A stretch of DNA of 64,000 nt from assembly GCF_019397265.1 (NCBI RefSeq), contig NZ_CP068985.1, positions 6,626,001-6,690,000 on the forward strand, written 5' to 3'. Below are positions 14,682 through 23,421 of the stretch, in pieces (the stretch's first letter is position 1; the number at the start of each line of letters is the position of its first letter). A program made the translations under genes and the position numbers. The notes beneath the pieces are model-generated. The model had not been told where the DNA came from. It ran no database searches and worked only from the letters and a program-made list of their open reading frames with translations. This DNA is from Nonomuraea coxensis DSM 45129 (lineage in GTDB: Bacteria > Actinomycetota > Actinomycetes > Streptosporangiales > Streptosporangiaceae).

Positions 14682-17186
14682 ATGAGCGACGGCCCCTGTC
14701 CTCTCGTCGAGGCGGCAGAGGCCGCCATGCTGCTTTCGCTGGTCGATCCCGAGCACGCCCTGCGCGCCGCCGGCGCGGTGCTCTCCGCCGCCCGCCGGGC
14801 CGGCGCCCACGAGGCCGAGGCCGTGGCGCTGCGCGCCATGGCGCTGGCCGACCGCGAGCTGGGCGACCTCGACAGCGCCGAGCACCACCTGCGGGCCGCG
14901 ATCGCCGTGCCGGGCGCGCCGCGCGAGCGGGTGGCGCAGGCGCGGCTGTCGCTGGTCACCGTACGCACCGAACTCGGCCACCCCCTCCAGGCCCTCCGCC
15001 TGGCCGCCCTGGCCTGGGCCTACCTGCGCCCGCTCGACCGGGCCAAGCTCGACACCCAGCGCGCCGTCGCGCTCTCCCACCTGGGCCGCCACCAGGAGGC
15101 CATCGCCTCCTGCGACCGGGCGCTGCGCGCCCTGGTGCACGCGCCGGGCACCGTCGACGACCGCCGCTTCCTCGCCGGCGGGCTGCTCAACCGCGGCCTG
15201 GTCCGCTGCTGGCGGGGCGAGTGGGACGCCGCCATGCGCGACCTCACCGCCTGCCTGGAGATCTCCCAGCACGCGGGCCTGCACCACCTCGCCCGGCTCT
15301 CGGCCGCCAACCTCCCGTTCCTCTCCGTACGCCGGGGCGACATCGCCGGCGCCTTCCACCACTACCGGGAGGCCGAGGACACGCTGTTCGGCTATCCCGA
15401 GCGCCTGGCGACCATGCGGGCCGACTTCGCCGGCGCCCTGCTGGCGGCCCACCTGCCCGGCGAGGCCAGGGCGATGCTCAACCTGGCCGTGCCCGACCTG
15501 GAGGCGAGCGGCGGGCGGGTGGCGCTCGCCGAGGCGCGGCTGAAGCTGGCCCAGGTCGAGCTGCTGACCGGCGACCCGCACCGGGCGCTGCAGGTCGGCG
15601 AGCAGGCGGCGCAGGAGCTGGCCGACCAGGAACGCACGTCGTGGCTGCCGCTGGCCAGGGAGGTCGTGCTGCGCTCGCGCCTCGCCCTCGGGCCCGTCAC
15701 GCCCGAGCTGGTGTCCGGCCTGATCGCCTGCGCCGACGAGCTGGAGGACGGCCTCGCCCAGCTCCCGGGGGCGGCGGCGCTCCGCCTCACGGCGGCCGAG
15801 GCGGCGCTCGCGGTCGACGACCATCCTGCGGCGTCGGCGCAGCTCGCCCGCCTGACCCGGCACGCGGCCGTGGACGAGCGGCCCGACGAGCCGTTCCCCG
15901 GCGGGCGGCTGGCCGGCGAGTGGCAGGTGCCCGCCCCGGTGCGGCAGCACGCGCTCGCGCTGGAGGCCGCGCTGCGCGAGGACGTGCCCGGCGCCTTCCA
16001 CGCGGTGCACGAAGGGCTGGCCGAGGTCGGCGAGGGCGTGGAGGGCTTCGACGACCCGTCGCTGCGGGCCCACGCGGCACGGGCCGGGGAGCGGCTGGCG
16101 GCGTTCGGGCTCTCACTGGCGGTGCGGAACGGGCTTCCCCGCGACGTGTTCGAGTGGGCCGAGCGGTGGCGGGCCGTCACCGCGCCCGCGCACGGCTCCC
16201 CCGCGATCGATCCCCGGCGGGTGGGCGCGGAGCTGGGCTCGGGCGCCCTGGTCGAGTTCGTGATCGACGGGGAGTCGCTGCTCGCGGTGCTGGTCAGCGG
16301 GGAGCGGGTGCTGCTGCGGTGGCTGGGCGCGGTGCGGGCGGTCGAGGAGGCGGTCGTACGGCTGCGCTACGCGCTGCGGCGGCACGGCGAGCGGCGCGAC
16401 TGGTCCGGTTCCGCGGACGGTGACGGCGGCAACGACCTGGAGGTGGCGGCGCAGGAGGTGGACCGGCTGCTGTTCCGGCCGCTCGACGCCGAGCTGGACG
16501 GCGCGGCGCTCGTGGTGGTTCCGGTCGGGGCCCTGCACACGCTGCCCTGGAGCGCGCTGCCCTCCCTGCGCGAACGCCCGGTGAGCGTGGCGGCGAGCGC
16601 CGCCGGCTGGCTGCGGGCGCGGGCACGGCAGGGCCGGCGCGGCGACGGCGTCCCCCGGGTCGTCGCGGCGGCGGGGCCCGGGCTGACGCACGCGCACGCC
16701 GAGGTGACGCACGTCCTGGCCTGCCATCGCGACACCGCCGAGATCCCCGCGCGCAGCGGCGCCGTCCTCGACGCCCTCGACGGCGTGGACGTGCTGCACC
16801 TGGCCGCGCACGGCGTCTTCCACGCCCGCAGCCCCCTGATGTCCGGCATCACCCTGGACGACGGGCTGCTGATGGCCTACGACCTGCTGACCCTGGAGCG
16901 GGCGCCGGAGCTGGTCGTGCTGTCGGCGTGCAACTCCGGCATGTCGCGGGCGCCGGTCGAGGGGGCGCCCCTCGGCCTGCCGGGAACGTTCCTGGCGCAG
17001 GGGGCGGCGTGCGTGATCGCCGGGATGGTGCCGGTGCAGGACGAGGCGGCGCGGGCGGTGATGAGCGCCTTCCACGAACTCGTCGCGGTCGGGCAGCCGC
17101 CCGACGCGGCCCTGGCCGCCGCCGCGGCCAAGACCGGCGTGTACGAGTTCACCTGCTTCGGCGCCGGCGACCGGCCACTCTACTGA
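14682..17186 (+). CDS. TPR-CHAT domain protease
   Basis: An 834-residue protein. Residues 1 to about 400 are TPR-like helical repeats (for example ALRAMALADRELGDLDSAEH), and residues about 540-834 form a CHAT caspase-like peptidase domain. The catalytic dyad is His710 (LHLAAHG) and Cys750 (LSACNSG), each in a canonical context; the C-terminal motif FLAQGAACVIAGMVPVQDE is also typical. CHAT enzymes include separase relatives and the CRISPR-linked Csx29, and TPRs sense a partner or ligand. It follows the sigma/small-protein pair by 78 bases and probably shares its transcript. No signal peptide is seen, so action is cytoplasmic. Confidence 0.92.
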   Translation: MSDGPCPLVEAAEAAMLLSLVDPEHALRAAGAVLSAARRAGAHEAEAVALRAMALADRELGDLDSAEHHLRAAIAVPGAPRERVAQARLSLVTVRTELGHPLQALRLAALAWAYLRPLDRAKLDTQRAVALSHLGRHQEAIASCDRALRALVHAPGTVDDRRFLAGGLLNRGLVRCWRGEWDAAMRDLTACLEISQHAGLHHLARLSAANLPFLSVRRGDIAGAFHHYREAEDTLFGYPERLATMRADFAGALLAAHLPGEARAMLNLAVPDLEASGGRVALAEARLKLAQVELLTGDPHRALQVGEQAAQELADQERTSWLPLAREVVLRSRLALGPVTPELVSGLIACADELEDGLAQLPGAAALRLTAAEAALAVDDHPAASAQLARLTRHAAVDERPDEPFPGGRLAGEWQVPAPVRQHALALEAALREDVPGAFHAVHEGLAEVGEGVEGFDDPSLRAHAARAGERLAAFGLSLAVRNGLPRDVFEWAERWRAVTAPAHGSPAIDPRRVGAELGSGALVEFVIDGESLLAVLVSGERVLLRWLGAVRAVEEAVVRLRYALRRHGERRDWSGSADGDGGNDLEVAAQEVDRLLFRPLDAELDGAALVVVPVGALHTLPWSALPSLRERPVSVAASAAGWLRARARQGRRGDGVPRVVAAAGPGLTHAHAEVTHVLACHRDTAEIPARSGAVLDALDGVDVLHLAAHGVFHARSPLMSGITLDDGLLMAYDLLTLERAPELVVLSACNSGMSRAPVEGAPLGLPGTFLAQGAACVIAGMVPVQDEAARAVMSAFHELVAVGQPPDAALAAAAAKTGVYEFTCFGAGDRPLY

Positions 17187-17235
17187 CCGGCCGTCCGCCG
17201 CTCCCTGAGGCCGCCCAGGCAGGGGTCCGTCCTGG

Positions 17236-18057
17236 CTACGCGCCGGTCGCGATCGGGCGGGTGGGGTCGGTCACCCAGTGGGACCAGGAGCCGACGTAGA
17301 GGGCGGCGGGCAGCCCGGCCAGCTCCATGGCCAGCACCTCGTGGGCAGCCATCACGCCCGAACCGCAGTAGGCCCCGGCCGGTACGCCCTCCCCCGCCCC
17401 GAGCCCGGCGAAGCGGGCCCGCAGCGCCGCGGGGTCGAGGAACCTGCCGTCGGGGCCGACGTTCTCGGTGGTCGGCGCGCTCACCGCGCCCGGGATGTGC
17501 CCGGCCATCGGATCGACCGGCTCGGCCTCGCCCCTGAACCGCTCCCCCGACCTGGCGTCGAGCAGCACACCGGCGCGGGCCAGCGCCCCGGCCTCCTCCG
17601 CGGTCAGGACCGGCAGGCCGCCGGGCCGGGCGGTGAAGTCACCCTCGGCCGCACCGGGGGCCTCCTTGGTGAGCGGCAGGCCGGCAGCCGTCCAGGCGGG
17701 CAGACCGCCGTCGAGCACGCGTACGTCCTGGTGACCGAAGTAGCGCAGCGTCCACCAGGCGCGGGCGGCGGAGGTGGAGCCGGCGTCGTCGTAGACCACG
17801 ACCGGCCGCCCGTCGCGCACCCCGAGGCGGCGCATCGCGGCCTGGAACGCGTCCGCGTGCGGCAGCGGGTGACGTCCGCCACCGCCCGGCGTGGCGGCGA
17901 GGTCGCGGTCGAGGTCGCAGAAGACCGCGCCCGGCAGGTGGCCCTCGCGGTAGAGCTCCACGCCGGGCGGGCCGCCGAGCCGCCAGCGTACGTCCAGCAA
18001 CGTGACGTCGTGGCCGAGCGCGGCGAGGTCGGCGGCGGTGATCAGCGGGCCAGTCAC
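17236..18057 (-). CDS. rhodanese-type sulfurtransferase (two domains)
   Basis: A 273-residue thiosulfate/3-mercaptopyruvate sulfurtransferase-like protein with two rhodanese domains. The first is inactive-type (VVVYDDAGSTSAARAWW) and the second carries the active-site cysteine loop YCGSGVMAAHEV. The usual HIPGA and HLPGAVF motifs are present. GTG at 18057 overlaps the stop of the upstream phosphodiesterase gene by 4 bases, so the two are co-translated. CGSGV fits 3-mercaptopyruvate-type loops (CGxGxTA) better than the CRKG loop of thiosulfate enzymes. Confidence 0.88.
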   Translation of the reverse strand: MTGPLITAADLAALGHDVTLLDVRWRLGGPPGVELYREGHLPGAVFCDLDRDLAATPGGGGRHPLPHADAFQAAMRRLGVRDGRPVVVYDDAGSTSAARAWWTLRYFGHQDVRVLDGGLPAWTAAGLPLTKEAPGAAEGDFTARPGGLPVLTAEEAGALARAGVLLDARSGERFRGEAEPVDPMAGHIPGAVSAPTTENVGPDGRFLDPAALRARFAGLGAGEGVPAGAYCGSGVMAAHEVLAMELAGLPAALYVGSWSHWVTDPTRPIATGA

Positions 18058-19184
18058 GGGCGTACCTCCAGGAGCGGGACGTTCTGCTCGGCGGCGGTCA
18101 TCGAGCCGTGGTAGCCGGTGAACAGCGCCTCGATGCGGTGGCGGGAAGGGGCGGTGATGGCCAGGCCGTCGTGCGGGACGGCCACGACGTCGCCGATGCG
18201 CTCCAGCCACTCCTCGCGTACGCGGGGGCCGAACCAGCCGGAATCCACCGCCTCCTGGCGCGAGACCACCCACGCCTTGCCGTGGAAGGTCTCGGCCCAC
18301 GCCTCCAGCACGTGGCGGGCGGCGCCCGGCTCGGCGTAGACGTGCCTGGCGCGCGCCTCGCCGCCGAGCAGCGCGACGCCCTCCATCAGCTCGGGGACCT
18401 GCTCGGCATCCACCTTCTCGGTGGCGTTGACCATGCCGTGGTCGGCGGTGATGTAAAGGGCGGAGCCCGGCGGCAGGCCCTCGGCCAGCCGGACGGCCAT
18501 GTCGTCCACGAGGGCGAGCTGACGCAGCCATTCGTCGCTGCCCCAGCCCACCATGTGGCCGACGGAGTCGAGGTCGCCGTAGTAGACGGTGACGTGGGCG
18601 TGGGGCTCGCGCAGGGCCTCGTGCACCCGGGCGATCCGCTCGTCGACGGTGTCGGCCGCGAGGTAGCGGACGCCGCGGAAGACGGCCCTGGTCAGGCCGG
18701 TGCCCTCGAACTCGGCGGGGGCCACGTAGCTCGGCAGGACGCCGGCCTCGGCGGCCCGCTGGTAGACGGTCTTGGCGGGCTGCCACTGCTCGGGGTCCAT
18801 CGTCAGGCCGCCGGGGAGAGTCCAGCGCAGGCAGTTGAACAGGTGGCCGGTGCCGGGGACGGCGAGGGTCAGGCCCAGCATGCCGTGCTCGCCGGGCGTC
18901 ATCCCGGTGCCGAGCGAGCACAGGCTCGTGACGGTGGTGGCCGGGAATCCGGCCGTGAGTGTGCGTCCGGCCAGGGAGGACAGGAACGGGGCGGCCTCGG
19001 GGTGAGCGCGCAGCAGGTCGGCGCCCAGGCCGTCCACGAGGAACAGGCAGACGCTTTCGGCGGGCGCAAGAGTAAGGCGAGCGTTCTCAGGACGGGCGGA
19101 CTCGGGAACTCCCAAGGCGGCCAGCAGAGCACCGGGCAGGTCGGCCAGCGACCCCCCGCCGTAGCCTGGCAGCAGCATGCCCAC
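18054..19184 (-). CDS. alkaline phosphatase superfamily phosphodiesterase/nucleotide pyrophosphatase
   Basis: A 376-residue protein of the type I phosphodiesterase/nucleotide pyrophosphatase branch. Metal ligands and nucleophile are visible: FLVDGLGADLL (Asp), GFPATTVTSL (nucleophilic Thr), YGDLDSVGHMVGWG and ITADHGM (Asp/His). There is no signal peptide, so it acts in the cytoplasm. The start is GTG 19184 or ATG 19178 (MLLPGYGG); I give the longer. It is coupled by a 4-base overlap to the sulfurtransferase, suggesting a shared, unidentified sulfur or nucleotide pathway. Confidence 0.87.
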   Translation of the reverse strand: MGMLLPGYGGGSLADLPGALLAALGVPESARPENARLTLAPAESVCLFLVDGLGADLLRAHPEAAPFLSSLAGRTLTAGFPATTVTSLCSLGTGMTPGEHGMLGLTLAVPGTGHLFNCLRWTLPGGLTMDPEQWQPAKTVYQRAAEAGVLPSYVAPAEFEGTGLTRAVFRGVRYLAADTVDERIARVHEALREPHAHVTVYYGDLDSVGHMVGWGSDEWLRQLALVDDMAVRLAEGLPPGSALYITADHGMVNATEKVDAEQVPELMEGVALLGGEARARHVYAEPGAARHVLEAWAETFHGKAWVVSRQEAVDSGWFGPRVREEWLERIGDVVAVPHDGLAITAPSRHRIEALFTGYHGSMTAAEQNVPLLEVRP

Positions 19185-19403
19185 ATCCTAGCCGTACGGG
19201 GGGAGACGGCCAGGGACACGACCCGGGCAGGCCAGGACTGCTGCTCACGGCGGCATTCGGCGGCGCGCGGCAGACGGGCTCCCGAACGTGGCGAACACGG
19301 CCAACGCGGCCATGTTGCGCGCCCGTCCGACAGAGCGGGCCCCCGAGCGCGACGACGTTGCGCGGCGGGCGGCGGAGCCGGGCCCCCGGGCTCGGGGGCG
19401 AGG

Positions 19404-19997
19404 TCAGGCGCCGGCGGTGCGGGCGGTGGCCTCGGACAGGGCCTTGGCGAAGGCCAGGACGTGCGCGACCGCCTCCGGCCCGTCGGCCGCCTCGCTGACC
19501 CGGAGGGACAGGTCGTCGGCGGTGATGGCGCCGGTGTAGCCGTGGTCGGCCTCGCAGTTCTCGTCACCGCAGGTGGCGGGTTCGAGATCGACGTGGGAGA
19601 TGGCCCCCCAGCCGATGGTGAGCGTGACCTCGGTGGGCGGCACGCCCGGGACGTAGGAGGCGGGGTCGGGGACCACGCGGGTGACGGCGACCGACTGGAC
19701 GCGGCTCAGCCGGACGGCCTCCGTGGTGGTCGAGGCGTGGGAGGTCGAGACGCCCTCGACCGCCGGATGCTCGTCGGTGTGGCAGACCAGCAGCCGCGTC
19801 GCCGTCAGCACCAGGACCGTGACGTGCCTGCGCACCTCCATGGCAGGATCGAACGTGGCCTCGTGATGCACCACGAACGCGGTCACGGCCTCCTTGCCCA
19901 GCGCGGATTCGACCGCATCGGTGACGAGGTCGGGATAGTAGCCGCTGCGCTCGATCGCTTCACGCAGGCCCGCGGCTGAGACTCGGGTTTCCCTCAT
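19404..19997 (-). CDS. DUF5998 family protein
   Basis: A 197-residue conserved actinobacterial protein of unknown function. Recognisable stretches are ERSGYYPDLVTDAVESAL, AFVVHHEATFDPAMEVRRH, RLLVCHTDEH and ATCGDENCEADHGY; the Cys-Cys-His pattern CGDENCEADH may bind a metal. ATG at 19997 fits the start MRETRVSAAGL. It sits between the phosphodiesterase and Pat genes on the same strand. A 10-base-spaced TATAACG direct repeat lies in its upstream region. Confidence 0.75.
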   Translation of the reverse strand: MRETRVSAAGLREAIERSGYYPDLVTDAVESALGKEAVTAFVVHHEATFDPAMEVRRHVTVLVLTATRLLVCHTDEHPAVEGVSTSHASTTTEAVRLSRVQSVAVTRVVPDPASYVPGVPPTEVTLTIGWGAISHVDLEPATCGDENCEADHGYTGAITADDLSLRVSEAADGPEAVAHVLAFAKALSEATARTAGA

Positions 19998-20040
19998 GGC
20001 TCCATCCTGCCAGGGGTCGGCCGTGCACTCACCGCCCGGA

Positions 20041-20057
20041 TATAACGCTCTATAACG
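20041..20057 (-). promoter_or_regulatory. TATAACG direct repeat upstream of the DUF5998 gene
   Basis: TATAACG occurs twice with a 10-base period (20041-20047 and 20051-20057), 44-60 bases before the ATG at 19997. Read on the minus strand the copies are CGTTATA, which could contain a -10 element and/or a helically phased binding site. It stands out as AT-rich in a GC-rich gap. Confidence 0.4.
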
Positions 20058-20211
20058 TCTTTCGGACAGGCAGCAAGGGGCACATCGGCCGCGTGTTTCG
20101 CCGCAAGCCGAAGACGTCCGCGCCCACGGCAGGCCCTGACGGCCCTGACGGCCCGGCTGACCGGAACCACCGGAATCACCGGGACGACAGGGGCGAGCGG
20201 GACAGCACGGA

Positions 20212-23200
20212 TCACGACAACCTGCGCGGACCGCCGTCGAGCCGCGGCCCCGCCGGGGTGCGGAGGGTCGCGCGGGCCCCGAGGATCATCACGCTCGACT
20301 CGCCGACCAGCACCTGGTCGAGATCCAGGCGGGCCACCTCGGGCAGGTCGTTGGCCAGGCGGCCGACACGTACGAGCAGGTCCTCCAGGGCGTCGACGGC
20401 GACGGGCGGGTAGCCGTACTCGCCGAAGAGCAGCGGGGCGGCGCGCACCGACCGGACGAGGGCAGTGGCGTCCTCCGCCGTGAGCGGCGCCAGGCGGTAG
20501 CCCTGGTCCTGCAGGAGCCGCGCGGTCACCTCGCCCAGCCCGAACGACACCACCGGCCCGAACGCCGGGTCCTCGACCACCCCCACCACCGTGGGCACGG
20601 CGGGCTGCGGCGCCATCCGCTGGACGGCCAGCACCTTCGCGCCGAGCTGGTCGGCGAACTCGGCGTAGGCGTGCCGGACCATCTCGGGGCCGGTCAGGCC
20701 GAGGCGTACGGTGCCCGCCCGGCGGGAGGCCCCGGGGTCGGCCACCTTGAGCACCACCGGCCAGCCGAGGCGTTCGGCGGCGGCCGCGGCCTCGTCGGGC
20801 GAATGCACCACCTCGGAGGGCCACACGGTCAGGCCGTAGCAGGAGAGCAGCTCGGCCGCGTCGATCTCGACCGGCGGCCCCGGCTCCGCGAACGCGGCCG
20901 AACGCACCCCACGCCGAGCCCCAGCGACCTCCACAACGGCCTCCCCAGTGGCCTCCGCCGCGGCCTCCGCAGCGGGTTCCGTCGCGGGCTCCACGGCGGG
21001 TTCCGTCGCGGGCTCCGGAAGGGGCCTGGGACCGGCCTCGGAGACAGGCTCCGAATCGGGCGCGGGAACGGGCCCGGAACCCGGCGCGAGCTCCGACCCC
21101 GGCGTGGGCCCGGACTCGGTGGTGGGCTCGGACTCGGTGGTGGGCTCGGCCCTAGGCGCCGGCGCGGTGGCGGCCTCGGACGCGGGCGCGGACCCGGGCC
21201 CAGCTGCGGGGGCTGGGGCGGGGGCGAGGGCGGGGCCGGGCACGGCGGCGGGCTCGGGAACCGGCTCGGGGGTGGGAGTGGGCTCGGAGGCGGTCAGAAG
21301 GGTGTGGATCAGGGTGCGGGCGCGGTCGGGGTCGAGATCGTCGAGGGCGGGCGGCGGGGTGGCGGGCTGGGCTCGCCAGGCCGCGTACCTGACCGCCTGG
21401 GCGAGGGCGCGGACCGCCTCCTCCGGGGCCGCGTACGAGGGGATGGACCCCCGCGCCGGCGCCGGCCGCTCCCGCGGGGACCCCGGCTCGGTCACCTGGA
21501 GTGCCGGATGCATCCCCAGATGCCCCTCGAACGTCGTCAGCACCGGCTTGCCGCTGCCTTCGGACACCCGCAGCAGCTCGGCCGCCACGGCCTCGGCGTC
21601 ACCCGGCAGCGGCGGCATGTAGATCACGACGGCGGCGTCCACGCCGGCGGAGGCCAGCTCCCCCTCCAGCGCCGCCCCGAACTCGGCGGCCCCCGCCGCG
21701 GCCCCCAGGTTGACGGGGGGACGCGGTTCGAGGCCGGCCGCGAGGCAGGCGTCGGCGGCGAGCAGGCCGAGCGCGTCGGAGTTGGTGACCAGCGCGACCC
21801 TGGGCCCGGCGGGCAGCGGCTGGTAGGCGAGGAGCTGCCCCACGTCGAAGAGCTGGATGAGGTCGTCCACCCGGATGAGGCCCGCCTGCGCGAACAGCGA
21901 GCTGATCGCCGAGTCGGGCAGCCCCAGCTCCTCTGCCGAGTGCCCCGAGGGCGTGCCGCCGCTCTTGACCACCACGACCGGCTTGCCGCGGCTGATGCGC
22001 CGGGCCAGGCGGGTGAACTTGCGCGGGTTGCCCAGCGACTCCAGGTAGAGCAGGATCACCTCGGTCGCGTCGTCCTCCTCCCAGTACTGCAGGAGGTCGT
22101 TGCCCGACACGTCGGCCCGGTTGCCCGCCGAGACGAACGACGAGATGCCCATGCCGCGCTGCGCCACGCGCTGCAGCAGCGCGGTGCCGAGGGCGCCCGA
22201 CTGGCTGAAGAAGCCGACCTTCCCCCGGCCGGGGACGGTGGCGGCGAGCGTGGCGTTGAGCCGCACGGCGCGGTCGGTGTTGGCGATGCCGAGGCAGTTG
22301 GGGCCGACCACGCGCAGCCCGTAGGAGCGGGCGGTGCGCGCCAGCTCGTCCTGCCGCTCGCGGCCCTCCGCGCCCGTCTCGCCGAACCCCGACGACACCA
22401 CGACCAGCCCGTGCACGCCCTTCTCCGCGCACTCCTCGACGACGTCGAGCACGCTCTCCGCGGGCACGGCGACCACGGCGAGGTCGACGTCGCCGTCGAT
22501 CGCGGTGACGCTCGGGTAGGCGCGTACGCCCGCCACCGCCCGCACCTCGCGGTGCACCGGGTAGACGGGGCCGGTGAAGTCGGCGGCCAGCAGGTTGCGC
22601 AGCACGGTCTGGCCGACCCCGCCGGGTTCGCGGGAGGCGCCGATGACGGCCACCGAGCCGGGCGTGAGCAGCCGGGCGATGGAACGGGACTCGGCGCGGT
22701 GCTCGCGGGCGGTGGTCACCTCGGCGGAGGTCTCGGTGGGGGTCAGGTCGAGCGTCATGCGGACGACGCCGTCGGCGAACCGGCTCTGCGCGGTGTAGCC
22801 CGCCTGGCGCAGCACGCCCATCATGCGCATGTTGGCGGGCAGCACGTCGGCGACGAAGGTCTCGATGCCGTGCTCGCGGGCGGTGGCGGCCAGGTGCTCC
22901 AGCAGCACGGAGGCGACGCCGCGGCCCTGGTGGGCGTCCTCGACGAGGAAGGCGACCTCGGCCTCGCCCGGGCCGGTCTTGTCGTAGCGGATGACGGCCA
23001 CCATCTCGGTGCCGATCGTGGCGATCAGCGCGACGCGGTCGACGTAGTCGACGTTGGTGAAGCGCTCCACGTCGCGGTCGGACAGGCGCGGCCGCGGGCC
23101 GAAGAACCGGAAATAGATCGACTCGTCGGACAGGCGCGAGTAGAAGGAGCGAAGGCGGTCCGCGTCGGCGGGCCGGATGGGGCGTACGTGCGCGGTGCCG

Positions 23201-23253
23201 CCGTCGGCCAGGACGACGTCGGCCTCCCAGTGGGCCGGATATTGTGCCTCCAC
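20212..23253 (-). CDS. GNAT/NDP-forming acyl-CoA synthetase fusion (Pat-type protein acetyltransferase)
   Basis: A 1013-residue fusion. Residues about 15-165 are a GNAT domain (RPIRPADADRLRSFYSRLSD; acetyl-CoA motif QGRGVA). Residues 185-640 are CoA-binding and succinyl-CoA ligase-like domains (VAVIGASREPGGVGQ, GPNCLGIAN, FFSQSGALG), and residues 790-1000 are an ATP-grasp domain. N-terminal GNAT order matches Streptomyces PatA-type lysine acetyltransferases, which silence acyl-CoA synthetases. By eye the catalytic His of true ADP-forming synthetases (SHTGS) is replaced, so the synthetase part is probably regulatory. Residues about 655-790 are a Pro/Ala/Glu/Thr low-complexity linker. GTG at 23253 (VEAQYPAHW) is the likely start; a TTG at 23280 also fits. 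Confidence 0.88.
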   Translation of the reverse strand: MEAQYPAHWEADVVLADGGTAHVRPIRPADADRLRSFYSRLSDESIYFRFFGPRPRLSDRDVERFTNVDYVDRVALIATIGTEMVAVIRYDKTGPGEAEVAFLVEDAHQGRGVASVLLEHLAATAREHGIETFVADVLPANMRMMGVLRQAGYTAQSRFADGVVRMTLDLTPTETSAEVTTAREHRAESRSIARLLTPGSVAVIGASREPGGVGQTVLRNLLAADFTGPVYPVHREVRAVAGVRAYPSVTAIDGDVDLAVVAVPAESVLDVVEECAEKGVHGLVVVSSGFGETGAEGRERQDELARTARSYGLRVVGPNCLGIANTDRAVRLNATLAATVPGRGKVGFFSQSGALGTALLQRVAQRGMGISSFVSAGNRADVSGNDLLQYWEEDDATEVILLYLESLGNPRKFTRLARRISRGKPVVVVKSGGTPSGHSAEELGLPDSAISSLFAQAGLIRVDDLIQLFDVGQLLAYQPLPAGPRVALVTNSDALGLLAADACLAAGLEPRPPVNLGAAAGAAEFGAALEGELASAGVDAAVVIYMPPLPGDAEAVAAELLRVSEGSGKPVLTTFEGHLGMHPALQVTEPGSPRERPAPARGSIPSYAAPEEAVRALAQAVRYAAWRAQPATPPPALDDLDPDRARTLIHTLLTASEPTPTPEPVPEPAAVPGPALAPAPAPAAGPGSAPASEAATAPAPRAEPTTESEPTTESGPTPGSELAPGSGPVPAPDSEPVSEAGPRPLPEPATEPAVEPATEPAAEAAAEATGEAVVEVAGARRGVRSAAFAEPGPPVEIDAAELLSCYGLTVWPSEVVHSPDEAAAAAERLGWPVVLKVADPGASRRAGTVRLGLTGPEMVRHAYAEFADQLGAKVLAVQRMAPQPAVPTVVGVVEDPAFGPVVSFGLGEVTARLLQDQGYRLAPLTAEDATALVRSVRAAPLLFGEYGYPPVAVDALEDLLVRVGRLANDLPEVARLDLDQVLVGESSVMILGARATLRTPAGPRLDGGPRRLS

Positions 23254-23421
23254 AGCAACGAGCGTAAACCCGCATCCCAAATGCCAAGACCGGAGGGCGT
23301 TTTGGGCAACGCTTGTGCATCGACTCCCACCTCGTGTCGCCGGTCAGCCCCACGGTCGGCCTGGAAGCTGTTAGTTTTGCCGTGGCCAGGGTCGTTCTGA
23401 AGGCAGCAAGGTGGTGGCATC

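Noticed and set aside
12521..17186. type III-E CRISPR (Craspase) locus
   Set aside because: A CHAT protease and a sigma factor are present, but there is no Cas7-11-type effector, repeat array or adaptation gene.
20093..20413. 106-residue plus-strand frame in the gap between the DUF5998 and Pat genes
   Set aside because: Its first half is simple-sequence repeats and the rest overlaps the Pat gene end; no start signal.
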